Source of the DNA: Alphaproteobacteria bacterium UBA1303
Lineage (GTDB): Bacteria; Pseudomonadota; Alphaproteobacteria; Micropepsales; Micropepsaceae
Assembly (NCBI GenBank): GCA_002307315.1
Contig: DBTZ01000042.1
Coordinates: 12,110 to 38,612 of the forward strand
Direction of reading: 5' to 3'
Length of the DNA stretch: 26,503 bases
The position numbers were made by a program, and so were the translations under genes. Numbering within the stretch: the stretch's first letter is position 1; each line of letters begins with the position of its first letter. Below the pieces are notes generated by a model. That model was not told the DNA's origin and did not search any database. It saw only the letters and a program-made list of their open reading frames with translations. Shown one piece after another: positions 1 through 7,924 of this stretch.

Positions 1-272
1 GCGCTGGTGCCGTCGATCGGATCGACCACGAATACCCGTCGGGCCGCATGGCGTGCCGGGTCGTCCTCGCTTTCCTCGGACAGCCAGCCGTAATCGGGGC
101 GCCCGGCGCGCAAGCGTTCGGTGAGGAACTTGTTCACCGCCAGATCGGCTTCGCTGACCGGGGTGCCGTCGTTCTTGTTCCAGTTCTTGTTGTCTCCGGC
201 GACGAAGTGTCGGGCTATCGCCCCGGCCTCGCGTGCGGCTTCTTCCAGCAGTTTGACGTCATTCTCCGGCAA
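1..272 (-). CDS. Inositol monophosphatase family protein (possibly 3'(2'),5'-bisphosphate nucleotidase), C-terminus outside the window
   Basis: The first 90 residues of a Mg2+-dependent phosphatase of the IMPase/CysQ superfamily are visible. An N-terminal helix is followed by NDGTPVSEADLAVNKFL, then the metal-binding WLSEE (about residues 65-69) and the DPIDGT motif (about 84-89), whose acidic residues bind the catalytic metals. The start is TTG at 272..270: an in-frame TGA lies two codons upstream, and AAGGA sits 7 nt before the TTG. It overlaps the 3' end of pmbA by 14 bp, so translation is probably coupled. Family members hydrolyse inositol phosphates, 3'-phosphoadenosine 5'-phosphate or related substrates. 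The substrate cannot be fixed from this fragment. The gene is cut by the window edge, not visibly broken. Confidence 0.85.
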   Translation of the reverse strand, partial: MPENDVKLLEEAAREAGAIARHFVAGDNKNWNKNDGTPVSEADLAVNKFLTERLRAGRPDYGWLSEESEDDPARHAARRVFVVDPIDGTS

Positions 273-1599
273 CGGTCATTCCTTCGATGCGGCAGGTCGG
301 CGCGTCGATCCCGTAGCGGAAGTTGAGATCGCTTGCGGCGGTCAAGTGGCGGAACATGTCCCTGAGGTTGCCGGCGATGGTGACTTCCGAAACCGGATAG
401 GCGATCTCGCCGTTTTCGATCCAGAAGCCCGAGGCGCCGCGGCTATAGTCGCCGGTGACCGGATTGACCCCCATCCCCATCAGTTCGGCGACGTAGAACC
501 CCTGTTCGATGTCGGCGATCAAATCCATCGGCCCGATTTCGCCTGCCTGCATATAAAGATTGGTGGCGGCGGGCGAGGGCGGCCCCGAGGTGCCGCGTGC
601 GGCGTGCCCGGTCGTCTGCAGACCGAGCTGGCGGGCGCTGGCGCAATCGAGCAGCCATGTTTTCAACACGCCGTTTTCGATTACGGCCATCGGCCGCGTC
701 GCGACGCCTTCGCCGTCGAACGGTTTCGAGCGCAGACCGCGAACGCGTAAAGGATCGTCGATAACGGCGATGCCGGGGGCGAAGATTTCTTGGCCCATGC
801 AGTCTTTCAAAAAGCTGACGCCGCGGGCGATGGCGGCACCTGAAATTGCCGTCGTCAGATGGCGCAACAGGCCGTTTGAAACCCGCGGGGCGAAAACCAC
901 CGGCACACTCTGCGACTTAACCTTGCGCGGATTTAATCTGATGACGGCGCGGCTGCCGGCGCGCGCACCCACCATCTCGGGCGCTTCGAGATCTTCCCCG
1001 ATGCGAGCCGATGCGCTGTCGTAATCGGTCTGCATGCCGTCGCCGGTCCCGGCAATCGCCGACACCGAGACGGAATGGTGGGTGCCGGCATATGTTCCGA
1101 AGAAACCTTCGCTGGTTGCCAGCGCCATATGCGATCGCGAAAATCCGGCGTTTCCGCCTTCCGAATTGGTAACGCCCTGGACCGCCAGCGCCGTACTTTC
1201 CGCCGCTTTGGCGCGTTCGGTCAGCGTTTCGGCGGACGGCTCGGCGGCATCCTCCAGCTCAAGCGATGGCCAAGTCTTCGCCAGCCGTTCCTTTGGGGCG
1301 AGGCCGGCGAAGGCGTCTTCCGGCGCAAGCCTTGCCATTGCCACCGCGCGTTCCGGCAGCGCTTTGATCGCGTCCGACGAGAAATCGGTGGTCGAGACGA
1401 ACGCGATCTTCTTGCCGACGAATACTCTGAGACCGAGGTCGGCCGTTTCGGCGCGCTCCACCTCTTCAAGTTTGCCGAGGCGGTAGGAGACACCGGCGGC
1501 TAGGCCTTCGGCGTACAGGGCATCGGCGGTATCCGCTCCGGCCGTCCGGGCAGCCGAAAGCAGAGAAGCAAGCATGGCTTGCGAGTCTGGTCTGGTCAT
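259..1599 (-). CDS. pmbA: PmbA/TldE family metalloprotease-complex subunit
   Basis: This is the TldE-type partner of the TldD/TldE cytoplasmic protease, which in enterobacteria matures microcin B17 and degrades CcdA. The 446-residue length is normal. Family hallmarks are SKPFDGEGVATRP (about 291-303) and the C-terminal block GVNPVTGDYSRGASGFW (377-393) followed by ENGEI-YPVSEVTIAGNL. No HExxH zinc motif is present, which fits TldE rather than TldD; the catalytic TldD partner is not in the window. The ATG at 1599 gives a complete N-terminal domain, although no strong Shine-Dalgarno precedes it. It overlaps the downstream phosphatase gene by 14 bp, a pairing common in alphaproteobacteria. The 46-bp gap to ubiD upstream allows co-transcription. 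Confidence 0.93.
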   Translation of the reverse strand: MTRPDSQAMLASLLSAARTAGADTADALYAEGLAAGVSYRLGKLEEVERAETADLGLRVFVGKKIAFVSTTDFSSDAIKALPERAVAMARLAPEDAFAGLAPKERLAKTWPSLELEDAAEPSAETLTERAKAAESTALAVQGVTNSEGGNAGFSRSHMALATSEGFFGTYAGTHHSVSVSAIAGTGDGMQTDYDSASARIGEDLEAPEMVGARAGSRAVIRLNPRKVKSQSVPVVFAPRVSNGLLRHLTTAISGAAIARGVSFLKDCMGQEIFAPGIAVIDDPLRVRGLRSKPFDGEGVATRPMAVIENGVLKTWLLDCASARQLGLQTTGHAARGTSGPPSPAATNLYMQAGEIGPMDLIADIEQGFYVAELMGMGVNPVTGDYSRGASGFWIENGEIAYPVSEVTIAGNLRDMFRHLTAASDLNFRYGIDAPTCRIEGMTVAGE

Positions 1600-1645
1600 G
1601 CCGATTTGTGGCCCGATTGGCGGCCGAAGGCAAGTGAAACGGCAC

Positions 1646-3175
1646 CTATTTCCAGATCGGTTTGCCCTCGCCGGGAAGACCGAGGGTGGGCCATTTTTCG
1701 CTCACCGTATCGATCACATTTTGATCCATGCGGATCTTGCGGCCCCATTCGCGCTTGGTCTCCGGCGGCCATTTGTTGGTGGCGTCGAGACCGATTTTGG
1801 AGCCGAGGCCGCTGTCGGGTGCCGCGAAGTCGAGATAGTCGATCGGGGTATGCTCGATGACCGTGATGTCGCGGGCCGGGTCCATCCGGGTTGCGATTGC
1901 CCACATCACGTCCTTCCAGTTGCGCGCATCGATGTCGTCGTCCACCACGATCACCCACTTGGTGTACATGAACTGGCGCAGATACGACCACACGCCCATC
2001 ATCACCCGCTTGGCGTGGCCGGGATAGGCCTTCTTCATGCTGACCACGGCGATGCGATAGCTGCAGCCTTCCGGCGGCAGCCAGAAATCGACGATCTCGG
2101 GGAACTGCTGACGGATCAAGGGCACGAACATCTCGTTCAGCGCCTCGCCCAGTACGGCAGGCTCGTCGGGCGGGCGGCAGGTGAAGGTGGTCAAATAGAT
2201 CGGGCTTCGCCGCATAGTAATGGCGGTGACGGTGAATGTCGGAAAGCGCTCAATCGAATTGTAATAGCCGGTGTGATCGCCATAGGGGCCTTCGTCGTGC
2301 AGATCGTTCGACACTTCGCCTTCGAGTACGATCTCGGCCTCGGCCGGCACCTTCAAAGGCTGGGTGATGCAATCGGCCAGTTCGGTGCGGGCGCCGCGAA
2401 GAAGCCCGGCGAATTGGTATTCCGACAGCGTGTCGGGCACCGGCGTCACCGCGGCGAGAATGGTGGCTGGATCGGCGCCCAAGGCCACTGCCACCGGCAT
2501 CGGCTTGTCGTGTTCGGTCATCCAGCGGGCGAAGTGCTGCGCCCCGCCGCGATGTCTCAGCCAGCGCATGACGGTCTGCCGTTCGTTCAACACCTGCATG
2601 CGATAGATGCCGAGATTGTAATCGTCCTCTCGCGCATCCCCCGGCCCTTTGGTGATTACCAGCGGCCAAGTGATCAGCGGCGCCGCCTCGTTCGGCCAGC
2701 AGACCTGGATCGGCAGACGATTGAGATCGATCTCGCCGCCCTGCAGCACGATGTCCTGGCAGGGCGGCTTGGAAACCGTCTTGGGCCGCATCGCCATCGC
2801 CGCCCGCGCGGTCGGCAGAAAGTCCCAAGCCTCGCCGAAAGAGCGCGGCGGCTCGGGTTGGCGCATTGCCGCCAGAAGTTCGCCGACCTCGCGCAAGTCG
2901 GCGGCGGTTGCGCGTTTCTTGCCGCCCAACGTTACGCCCATCGCCACCCGTTTGACCGTGCCGAACAGGTTGGACAGCACCGGCATTTCGGATGCGGTGC
3001 CATCGGCCTTGATCGGATGTTCGTAGACGACCGCCGGCCCGCCCTGGGCTAAAAGGCGGGTCTGGATTTCGGTCATTTCCAGCTTTGCCGAAACCGGCAC
3101 GGCAATGCGATTAAGCTCGCCTTCCGCCTCCAGAGCGGCGATGAAGTCGCGCAAAGACCTGTAATGATCGGTCAA
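1646..3175 (-). CDS. ubiD: UbiD family decarboxylase (4-hydroxy-3-polyprenylbenzoate decarboxylase)
   Basis: UbiD uses prenylated FMN, made by UbiX, to decarboxylate 3-polyprenyl-4-hydroxybenzoate in ubiquinone synthesis. The 509-residue length is typical. Visible landmarks are YRSLRDFIAALEAEGEL at the N terminus, NLGIYRMQV (187-195, with the conserved Arg192), LEGEV (284-288) and EGPYGDHTGYY (295-305); the Arg and Glu residues in these blocks form the E-R-E active-site network of the family. The start is TTG at 3175..3173, with GAGG about 5 nt upstream and no nearby in-frame ATG. A run of ten G residues on the coding strand lies about 63 bp upstream. ubiX is not in the window, but ubiA and ubiTUV are. 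UbiD paralogs acting on other aromatic acids exist, so the ubiquinone role rests on similarity and context. Confidence 0.93.
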   Translation of the reverse strand: MTDHYRSLRDFIAALEAEGELNRIAVPVSAKLEMTEIQTRLLAQGGPAVVYEHPIKADGTASEMPVLSNLFGTVKRVAMGVTLGGKKRATAADLREVGELLAAMRQPEPPRSFGEAWDFLPTARAAMAMRPKTVSKPPCQDIVLQGGEIDLNRLPIQVCWPNEAAPLITWPLVITKGPGDAREDDYNLGIYRMQVLNERQTVMRWLRHRGGAQHFARWMTEHDKPMPVAVALGADPATILAAVTPVPDTLSEYQFAGLLRGARTELADCITQPLKVPAEAEIVLEGEVSNDLHDEGPYGDHTGYYNSIERFPTFTVTAITMRRSPIYLTTFTCRPPDEPAVLGEALNEMFVPLIRQQFPEIVDFWLPPEGCSYRIAVVSMKKAYPGHAKRVMMGVWSYLRQFMYTKWVIVVDDDIDARNWKDVMWAIATRMDPARDITVIEHTPIDYLDFAAPDSGLGSKIGLDATNKWPPETKREWGRKIRMDQNVIDTVSEKWPTLGLPGEGKPIWK

Positions 3176-3237
3176 TCAATCCTCGCCACGGCGTTTCCGA
3201 AAGACCGCTTACCACTTTTCGGCGGCGCCTGTCTTCA

Positions 3238-3247
3238 CCCCCCCCCC
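3238..3247. repeat. Homopolymeric C10 tract (G10 on the coding strand)
   Basis: Ten consecutive C residues on the plus strand lie three bases beyond the stop codon of the first permease gene and about 63 bp upstream of the ubiD start. Runs of this length are prone to slippage. It lies in a noncoding spacer, so any length change would affect spacing or transcript structure, not reading frame. Confidence 0.9.
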
Positions 3248-3250
3248 GCG

Positions 3251-4687
3251 CTATTCCGGTTCTTCCTGCAACGACCAGCGCGGCGCTTTGACGTGCCGGC
3301 GGCCGTAGGCGAAATAGATGACGACGCCGATGGCGGTCCAGACCACCAGGCGAATCCAGGTGTCGATGGGGAGCCAGTACATCATCGCGCCGCACATCAG
3401 GATGCCGCTCGGCGCCACCAGCCAGACCAACGGCGTCTTGAACGGGCGGACGAGGCGCGGCTTGGTAATGCGCAGGATCATCACCCCCAAGCAGACGATG
3501 ACGAAAGCCAGCAGGGTGCCGATCGAAACCAGTTCGCCCAGGATGTCGATCGGCAGCAGTCCGGCGAGAAAGGCGCAGAAGATACTGGTGACGATCGAGC
3601 TTTTCCACGGCGTCTTGAAGGCGGGGTGGATTTCGCTGAACAAGGGCGGAATCATGCCGTCGCGGCTCATGGCGTAGAAAATGCGCGATTGGCCGAGCAG
3701 CAGCACCAGCACCACCGAGGCCAGGCCGACGATGGCGCCGACGTTGACGATCGGTGCCAGCCATGCGGTTACCGCAATCGCCTCGACCGCCTTCGAAACC
3801 GGATGGGGCACGTTGAGCGTGGTGTAGTTGGCCAGCCCGGTCAGCACGTAGCTCATCAGCATGTAGAGCGCGGTGCATAAAATCAGCGAGCCGAGAATGC
3901 CGATGGGAATGTCGCGTTGGGGATTTTTGGCTTCCTGCGCCGCCACCGACACGACGTCGAAACCGATATAGGCGAAAAAGATCACGCCGGTGGCACGCAT
4001 CACGCCGCTCCAGCCGAAGTGACCCCAGGTGCCGGTATTCGGAGGAATGAACGGCTGATGGTTGGCGCCGACCACATGCGGCAGACCGACGGCGATGACC
4101 AGGAGCACGATGCACAGCTTCAGCGCCACCATGGCGTTGTTGAAGCTGGCCGACAGGCGGACGCCGAGGACCAGCACGGTGGTGACCACCGCGATCAGCG
4201 CCACCGCCGGCAGGTTGAAGAACGTGCCGGTGAGGCCGATATGGCCGGCGGCATCCATGCTGAGGGGGGCCGAGGCAAAGGCGGTCGTTATCGGCATGCC
4301 GATATAGCGCATGAAATCGTTGAAATACCCCGACCAGCCGACCGCTACGGTGGCGCTGGCGGCGAGATATTCCAGCACCAGATTCCAGCCGATGAACCAA
4401 GCCATGAAACGGCCCATGGTGGCGAAAGTGTAGGTATAAGCGCTGCCCGCGACGGGGATGGTCGAAGCGTATTCGGCGTAGCACAAACCGGCGAACAAAC
4501 AGCCGAGGCCGGCGATGGCGAAGGAAATCACCACGCCGGGACCGGCATAGGCTGCCGCGGCGTGACCGGTGATGACGAAAATGCCGGCGCCGATAATGGC
4601 GCCGATGCCCAATGCAACCAGATGATGCGGGCCCAGTGCCCGTTGCAGTTCGTGTTGCTCGGCTACCGGATCTTCGGTCACGGCCAT
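3251..4687 (-). CDS. APC superfamily amino acid permease, cationic amino acid transporter (CAT) type, copy 1
   Basis: An inner-membrane secondary transporter of the amino acid-polyamine-organocation superfamily. TM1 carries GIGAIIGAGIFVITG, the substrate-coordinating unwound-helix motif, and the loop AAQEAKNPQRDIPIGI after TM6 is characteristic of the CAT/YhdG-like branch. About 12-14 hydrophobic segments span nearly all of the 478 residues. I prefer the ATG at 4687 over the GTG at 4693, because the G6 Shine-Dalgarno-like run is about 7 nt from the ATG and the N terminus then matches its paralog. It lies directly downstream of a close paralog (4847-6337) on the same strand. The substrate, probably a cationic or neutral amino acid, cannot be read from sequence. 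Confidence 0.9.
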   Translation of the reverse strand: MAVTEDPVAEQHELQRALGPHHLVALGIGAIIGAGIFVITGHAAAAYAGPGVVISFAIAGLGCLFAGLCYAEYASTIPVAGSAYTYTFATMGRFMAWFIGWNLVLEYLAASATVAVGWSGYFNDFMRYIGMPITTAFASAPLSMDAAGHIGLTGTFFNLPAVALIAVVTTVLVLGVRLSASFNNAMVALKLCIVLLVIAVGLPHVVGANHQPFIPPNTGTWGHFGWSGVMRATGVIFFAYIGFDVVSVAAQEAKNPQRDIPIGILGSLILCTALYMLMSYVLTGLANYTTLNVPHPVSKAVEAIAVTAWLAPIVNVGAIVGLASVVLVLLLGQSRIFYAMSRDGMIPPLFSEIHPAFKTPWKSSIVTSIFCAFLAGLLPIDILGELVSIGTLLAFVIVCLGVMILRITKPRLVRPFKTPLVWLVAPSGILMCGAMMYWLPIDTWIRLVVWTAIGVVIYFAYGRRHVKAPRWSLQEEPE

Positions 4688-4811
4688 ACCCACACCCCCC
4701 TATACTGTGCCCACCAAAGAGGCGAGCCTAATAAAAAGGCATCCTTGCACGGGCTTAGCGTTCTCGCCAGTGCGGAATGGCCCACATTTCCCAAATTATC
4801 GACATGTCGCG

Positions 4812-4846
4812 CAATTTTATTTCCGTTCGGAGCGGGAAATAAATTG
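4812..4846 (-). terminator. Imperfect hairpin abutting the stop codon of permease copy 2
   Basis: CAATTTTATTTCCG at 4812-4825 and CGGGAAATAAATTG at 4833-4846 are near-perfect inverted repeats with one bulged base on each side and a 7-nt loop. The structure begins immediately after the TAA of the upstream permease (minus strand). It is AU-rich rather than a GC stem with a clean U-tract. It could be a weak terminator or a 3' mRNA-stabilising stem that separates expression of the two permeases. Confidence 0.5.
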
Positions 4847-6337
4847 TTATTTCTCTACGCTGTCCTTTTGCGGCAGCCAGTGTGCAGCCTTGGCGTGGCG
4901 GCGGCCATAGACGGCGTAGATGACCAGGCCGATAGCCGTCCAGATCACCAATCTGAGCCAGGTATCTTTCGGCAGCCAATACATCATGGCGCTGCAGGTG
5001 ACGATGCCGGCGGGCGCCACCAGCCACAAGAACGGCGTCCTGAACGGGCGTTTGAGGTCGGGCCGGGTGCGGCGCAGAATCATCACGCCGGCACAGACGA
5101 TGACGAAGGCCAGAAGCGTACCGATCGACACCAGCTCACCGAGCACGTCGATCGGCAGCAGGCCGCCGAGCGTGGCGCAGGCGGCGGCAACGACGATGGT
5201 GCCTTTCCACGGGGTATGGAATTTGTGATGGATGACGCTGAACATCGGCGGAAGCATGCCGTCGCGTGCCATCGCGTAGAAGATGCGCGATTGGCCCATA
5301 AGCAGCACCAGCACGACGGTGGCCAGACCGATGACGGCGCCGAGGTTGACGTAGGGCGCCAGCCAGGCGGTCGCCGGAATGTTCGCCACCGCCATCGACA
5401 CCGGGTGGCTGACGTTGAGGGCGGTGTAGGGCGCCAATCCGGTCAGCACGTAACTCATCAGCATGTAGAGAACGGTGCAGACCAACAGCGCGCCCAAAAG
5501 GCCGAGGGGCACGTTGCGTTGGGGATTCTTGGTTTCCTGCGCCGCCACCGACACCGCGTCGAAACCGATATAGGCGAAGAAGATCACCCCGGTGGCGCGC
5601 ATCACGCCGCTCCAACCGAAATGGCCCCATTCGCCGGCATTGGGCGGAATGAACGGGGTGTGGTTCGCCGCCGTCACATGCGGCAGGCCGACGATGATGA
5701 CCAAAAGCACGATCAAGAGTTTCAGCGACACCATGACGTTGTTGAACAGCGCCGACAGCCGGACGCCGAGCACCAACACGACCGTCACCGCCGCCACCAG
5801 CAGCACCGAGGGCAGGTTGATGTAGGCGCCGGTGAACCCGATCGAGAGCGCCGCGTCGATCGGCGAGGCGGTCGGCGAATAGGTCGAGCAGTGGATGTTG
5901 GTGGCGACGCACAACGGCGCCGAGGACAGCTTCATCGGCAGCGTCACGCCGAGATAGCGCATGAAATCGGTGAAATAGCCCGACCAGCCGACCGTCACGG
6001 TGGCCGAGGTGGCGAGATATTCCAGCACCAGGTTCCAGCCGATGAACCAAGCCATGAATTTGCCGAGGGTGGCATAGGTATAGGTATAGGCGCTGCCCGC
6101 CACCGGGATCATCGAGGCGTATTCGGCATAGCACAGGGCGGCGAAGAAGCAGCCGACGCCGGCGATGGCGAACGAGATGACCACGCCGGGACCGGCAAAA
6201 TCCGCAGCGGCGTAGCCGGTGATGACGAAAATGCCCGCCCCGATCACCGCGCCGATACCCAGCGCGATCAGATGCCACGGCCCCAATACGCGTTGCAGGT
6301 CGTCCTGCTCCGTCGGGTTTGCGATATCTCCAGCCAT
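4847..6337 (-). CDS. APC superfamily amino acid permease, cationic amino acid transporter (CAT) type, copy 2
   Basis: A 496-residue paralog of the permease downstream, colinear along its whole length: GIGAVIGAGIFVITG in TM1, the same AAQETKNPQRNVPLG loop, and near-identical stretches such as the GWSGVMRATGVIFFAYIGFD block. It differs by an insertion of roughly 18 residues in the loop at about 140-168, which contains two cysteines (Cys143, Cys150) absent from copy 1. The reading frame stays open far upstream, but the true start is ATG at 6337, with a G8 Shine-Dalgarno-like run 6 nt upstream and alignment to the paralog. Tandem duplication with divergence of an exposed loop suggests different substrate or partner preference; this is inference. 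Confidence 0.9.
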   Translation of the reverse strand: MAGDIANPTEQDDLQRVLGPWHLIALGIGAVIGAGIFVITGYAAADFAGPGVVISFAIAGVGCFFAALCYAEYASMIPVAGSAYTYTYATLGKFMAWFIGWNLVLEYLATSATVTVGWSGYFTDFMRYLGVTLPMKLSSAPLCVATNIHCSTYSPTASPIDAALSIGFTGAYINLPSVLLVAAVTVVLVLGVRLSALFNNVMVSLKLLIVLLVIIVGLPHVTAANHTPFIPPNAGEWGHFGWSGVMRATGVIFFAYIGFDAVSVAAQETKNPQRNVPLGLLGALLVCTVLYMLMSYVLTGLAPYTALNVSHPVSMAVANIPATAWLAPYVNLGAVIGLATVVLVLLMGQSRIFYAMARDGMLPPMFSVIHHKFHTPWKGTIVVAAACATLGGLLPIDVLGELVSIGTLLAFVIVCAGVMILRRTRPDLKRPFRTPFLWLVAPAGIVTCSAMMYWLPKDTWLRLVIWTAIGLVIYAVYGRRHAKAAHWLPQKDSVEK

Positions 6338-6438
6338 TACTTTCCCCCCCCTTTTGGCCCTCTTTGCCTGCGGGGCCGCGATTCCACCGGGATACTGGCA
6401 CGGACCGGACGATGCCGCCAATTGGGCATGTTGGCCGC

Positions 6439-7086
6439 TCAGCGCAGCCGGTAAACCCCGGTTTCGCGCTCCTTGCGGTCTTCGAGGTCGAGGTTGGTCG
6501 GCACCGTGTAGGACGCCAGTTTTTCCAAACCGGATTCCGGGCCGGTTTCGGGAAAATAGGTGCGACCCGGATCGCCGATCAGGATCAGAACGCCGCGCTT
6601 TGCCTCGACGGCAAGCCAGGCGGTGAGTCGCTCCGCCAGCGGCCGCTCGTAGCACATGTCGCCGACCAGGATGGCATCCCAGCCGCTTCGGCCGATTACG
6701 TCTTCGCAGAGCACGGCAACCGAGACTTCGTTCTCTTCGGCATTCAGGGTGATGGCGGCGGCGGCCAGGGTATCGATTTCGGCGGCAACAGCCGTCGCTC
6801 CGCACTTGGCGGCGGCGATGGCGATCAATCCCGACCCGGCGCCGAAATCCAGCGCTTTTCCGCCGCGTATGCATTCCGGCCGATCAAGCAGGTAGCGCGC
6901 CATCGCCTGTCCGCCGGGCCAGGGATATGCCCAATAGGGCGGCGGGATGCCTTCGACACCTTGTTCTTCCTCGACTTTTTTCCACAAGGTCACGACATCG
7001 CCGCCTATGTGCAGGCGAATTTCGGGCACCAGCGGCGGCGCGGCGCGCGCGGTGTTGTTAAGGATGAATTGGGTGGGGGCCGGCAT
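6439..7086 (-). CDS. Class I SAM-dependent protein methyltransferase, ETF-beta lysine methyltransferase-like
   Basis: A 215-residue Rossmann-fold methyltransferase. The SAM-binding motif LDFGAGSGL lies at about 79-87, the post-I acidic residue in VAAEID, and the family signature GDMCYE at about 142-147. PPYWAYPWPGGQ (about 49-60) is also typical of the METTL20/ETFB-KMT branch, whose human and alphaproteobacterial members trimethylate lysines of the electron transfer flavoprotein beta subunit next to its recognition loop. No etfB gene is in the window, so the substrate is inferred from motif similarity. The start is ATG at 7086; a TTG at 7092 is an alternative, and neither has a strong ribosome-binding site. 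It is divergent from the membrane-protein gene at 7144 and 101 bp upstream of permease copy 2. Confidence 0.85.
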   Translation of the reverse strand: MPAPTQFILNNTARAAPPLVPEIRLHIGGDVVTLWKKVEEEQGVEGIPPPYWAYPWPGGQAMARYLLDRPECIRGGKALDFGAGSGLIAIAAAKCGATAVAAEIDTLAAAAITLNAEENEVSVAVLCEDVIGRSGWDAILVGDMCYERPLAERLTAWLAVEAKRGVLILIGDPGRTYFPETGPESGLEKLASYTVPTNLDLEDRKERETGVYRLR

Positions 7087-7143
7087 GTTCAAGACGCCAA
7101 TTTGATGTATTATCCTTAATAACGCAATCGGGGCGGGGGGTGA
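7087..7143. promoter_or_regulatory. AT-rich divergent promoter region
   Basis: This 57-bp spacer between two divergent genes is far richer in A/T than its surroundings and holds TATTAT at 7108-7113, a plausible -10 element for the plus-strand gene. A matching -35 is poor (TGTTCA at 7086-7091). A G-rich stretch at 7130-7140 precedes the plus-strand ATG and probably serves as its ribosome-binding site. The promoter assignment is tentative. Confidence 0.35.
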
Positions 7144-7923
7144 ATGATGCCGATGCGATACATGGGCATCCGGCTGCTGTTGGTTTTCGTGGCTACCAAT
7201 GCCGCGATGATCCTGATGCTGGTCAGCAGCATGGGCAGCGAACGTCCCTGGCTGGCCTATATCATGCCGGGCGAGTTCCAGTCGGGCGGCAACAATTCCG
7301 GCTATTACGTGTTCTTCTCGCTATGGCTCCTGGTCGATGCCGTTACCTCGGTGGGGGTGGCGCTGCTCATGCTGGTTCCGGCACTGGGCAAAGTCACGGC
7401 GGTGAATTTGCGCTACATCGGTCAGTTGATGCGCGGGCGGGAAAACATCCCGGACAGTGCGCGCGACGCCGTGCTCGATGCGGTGCGCGGCGAGGCCGCC
7501 TCGGTGCGGCTGGAATTGCTCTGGGGCAAAATCGTGCTGCTGGTCGGCGCGTTTTTTCTGGTACTTGCCTTCAGCACCATGACCTTCAGCTTCACCCGCG
7601 CCTTGCCGCATAGCCGGATGTTCACCCGTCAGTGCGTCGCCGGCCAGATTGCCTGCATTCCCGCCGGCCCCGGCCAAATCGTCGACAATCGCAAGGTGCG
7701 CGGTCGCGACGTGACGCTGTTCACCGTCGAGCAGGTCGCCGGCGCGGTGCTGCTCGACATTCCCGAAATCTACGGCTGGCATATCGGCAGTCTCGCCAGC
7801 AATACCGCCAATTATCTTTTCGACCATTTCATTTTCGTGTTTCGCACTTTGTTCGGATTCGAGATTCTGATGTTGCTGTTCAGCGCCGCGGCCCGGCGCA
7901 GTTTCGATCGCAACGAGGAATAG
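7144..7923 (+). CDS. Hypothetical membrane protein with four predicted transmembrane helices
   Basis: I do not recognise this 259-residue protein. Hydrophobic segments lie at about 8-29, 53-80, 127-150 and 225-250. A charged, probably cytoplasmic helical stretch (about 90-126) lies between TM2 and TM3. A soluble domain (about 152-222) lies between TM3 and TM4 and contains two cysteines (164 and 171) that could pair if it is periplasmic. The start is the first ATG of a double ATG, behind a G-rich ribosome-binding site. The stop codon ends 1 bp before the ubiA stop codon on the other strand, so the two genes converge without room for a terminator. No enzymatic motif is visible and the neighbours give no clear clue to function. 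Confidence 0.75.
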   Translation: MMPMRYMGIRLLLVFVATNAAMILMLVSSMGSERPWLAYIMPGEFQSGGNNSGYYVFFSLWLLVDAVTSVGVALLMLVPALGKVTAVNLRYIGQLMRGRENIPDSARDAVLDAVRGEAASVRLELLWGKIVLLVGAFFLVLAFSTMTFSFTRALPHSRMFTRQCVAGQIACIPAGPGQIVDNRKVRGRDVTLFTVEQVAGAVLLDIPEIYGWHIGSLASNTANYLFDHFIFVFRTLFGFEILMLLFSAAARRSFDRNEE

Positions 7924-7924
7924 C

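Noticed and set aside
3917..6454. Long plus-strand open frame antisense to both permeases
   Set aside because: His/Asp/Arg-rich composition typical of the antisense of GC-rich membrane protein genes; two convincing permeases occupy the other strand.
6338..6874. Long upstream extension of permease copy 2 into the methyltransferase gene
   Set aside because: The extension is Arg-rich shadow sequence. The start at 6337 has a ribosome-binding run and aligns with the paralog.
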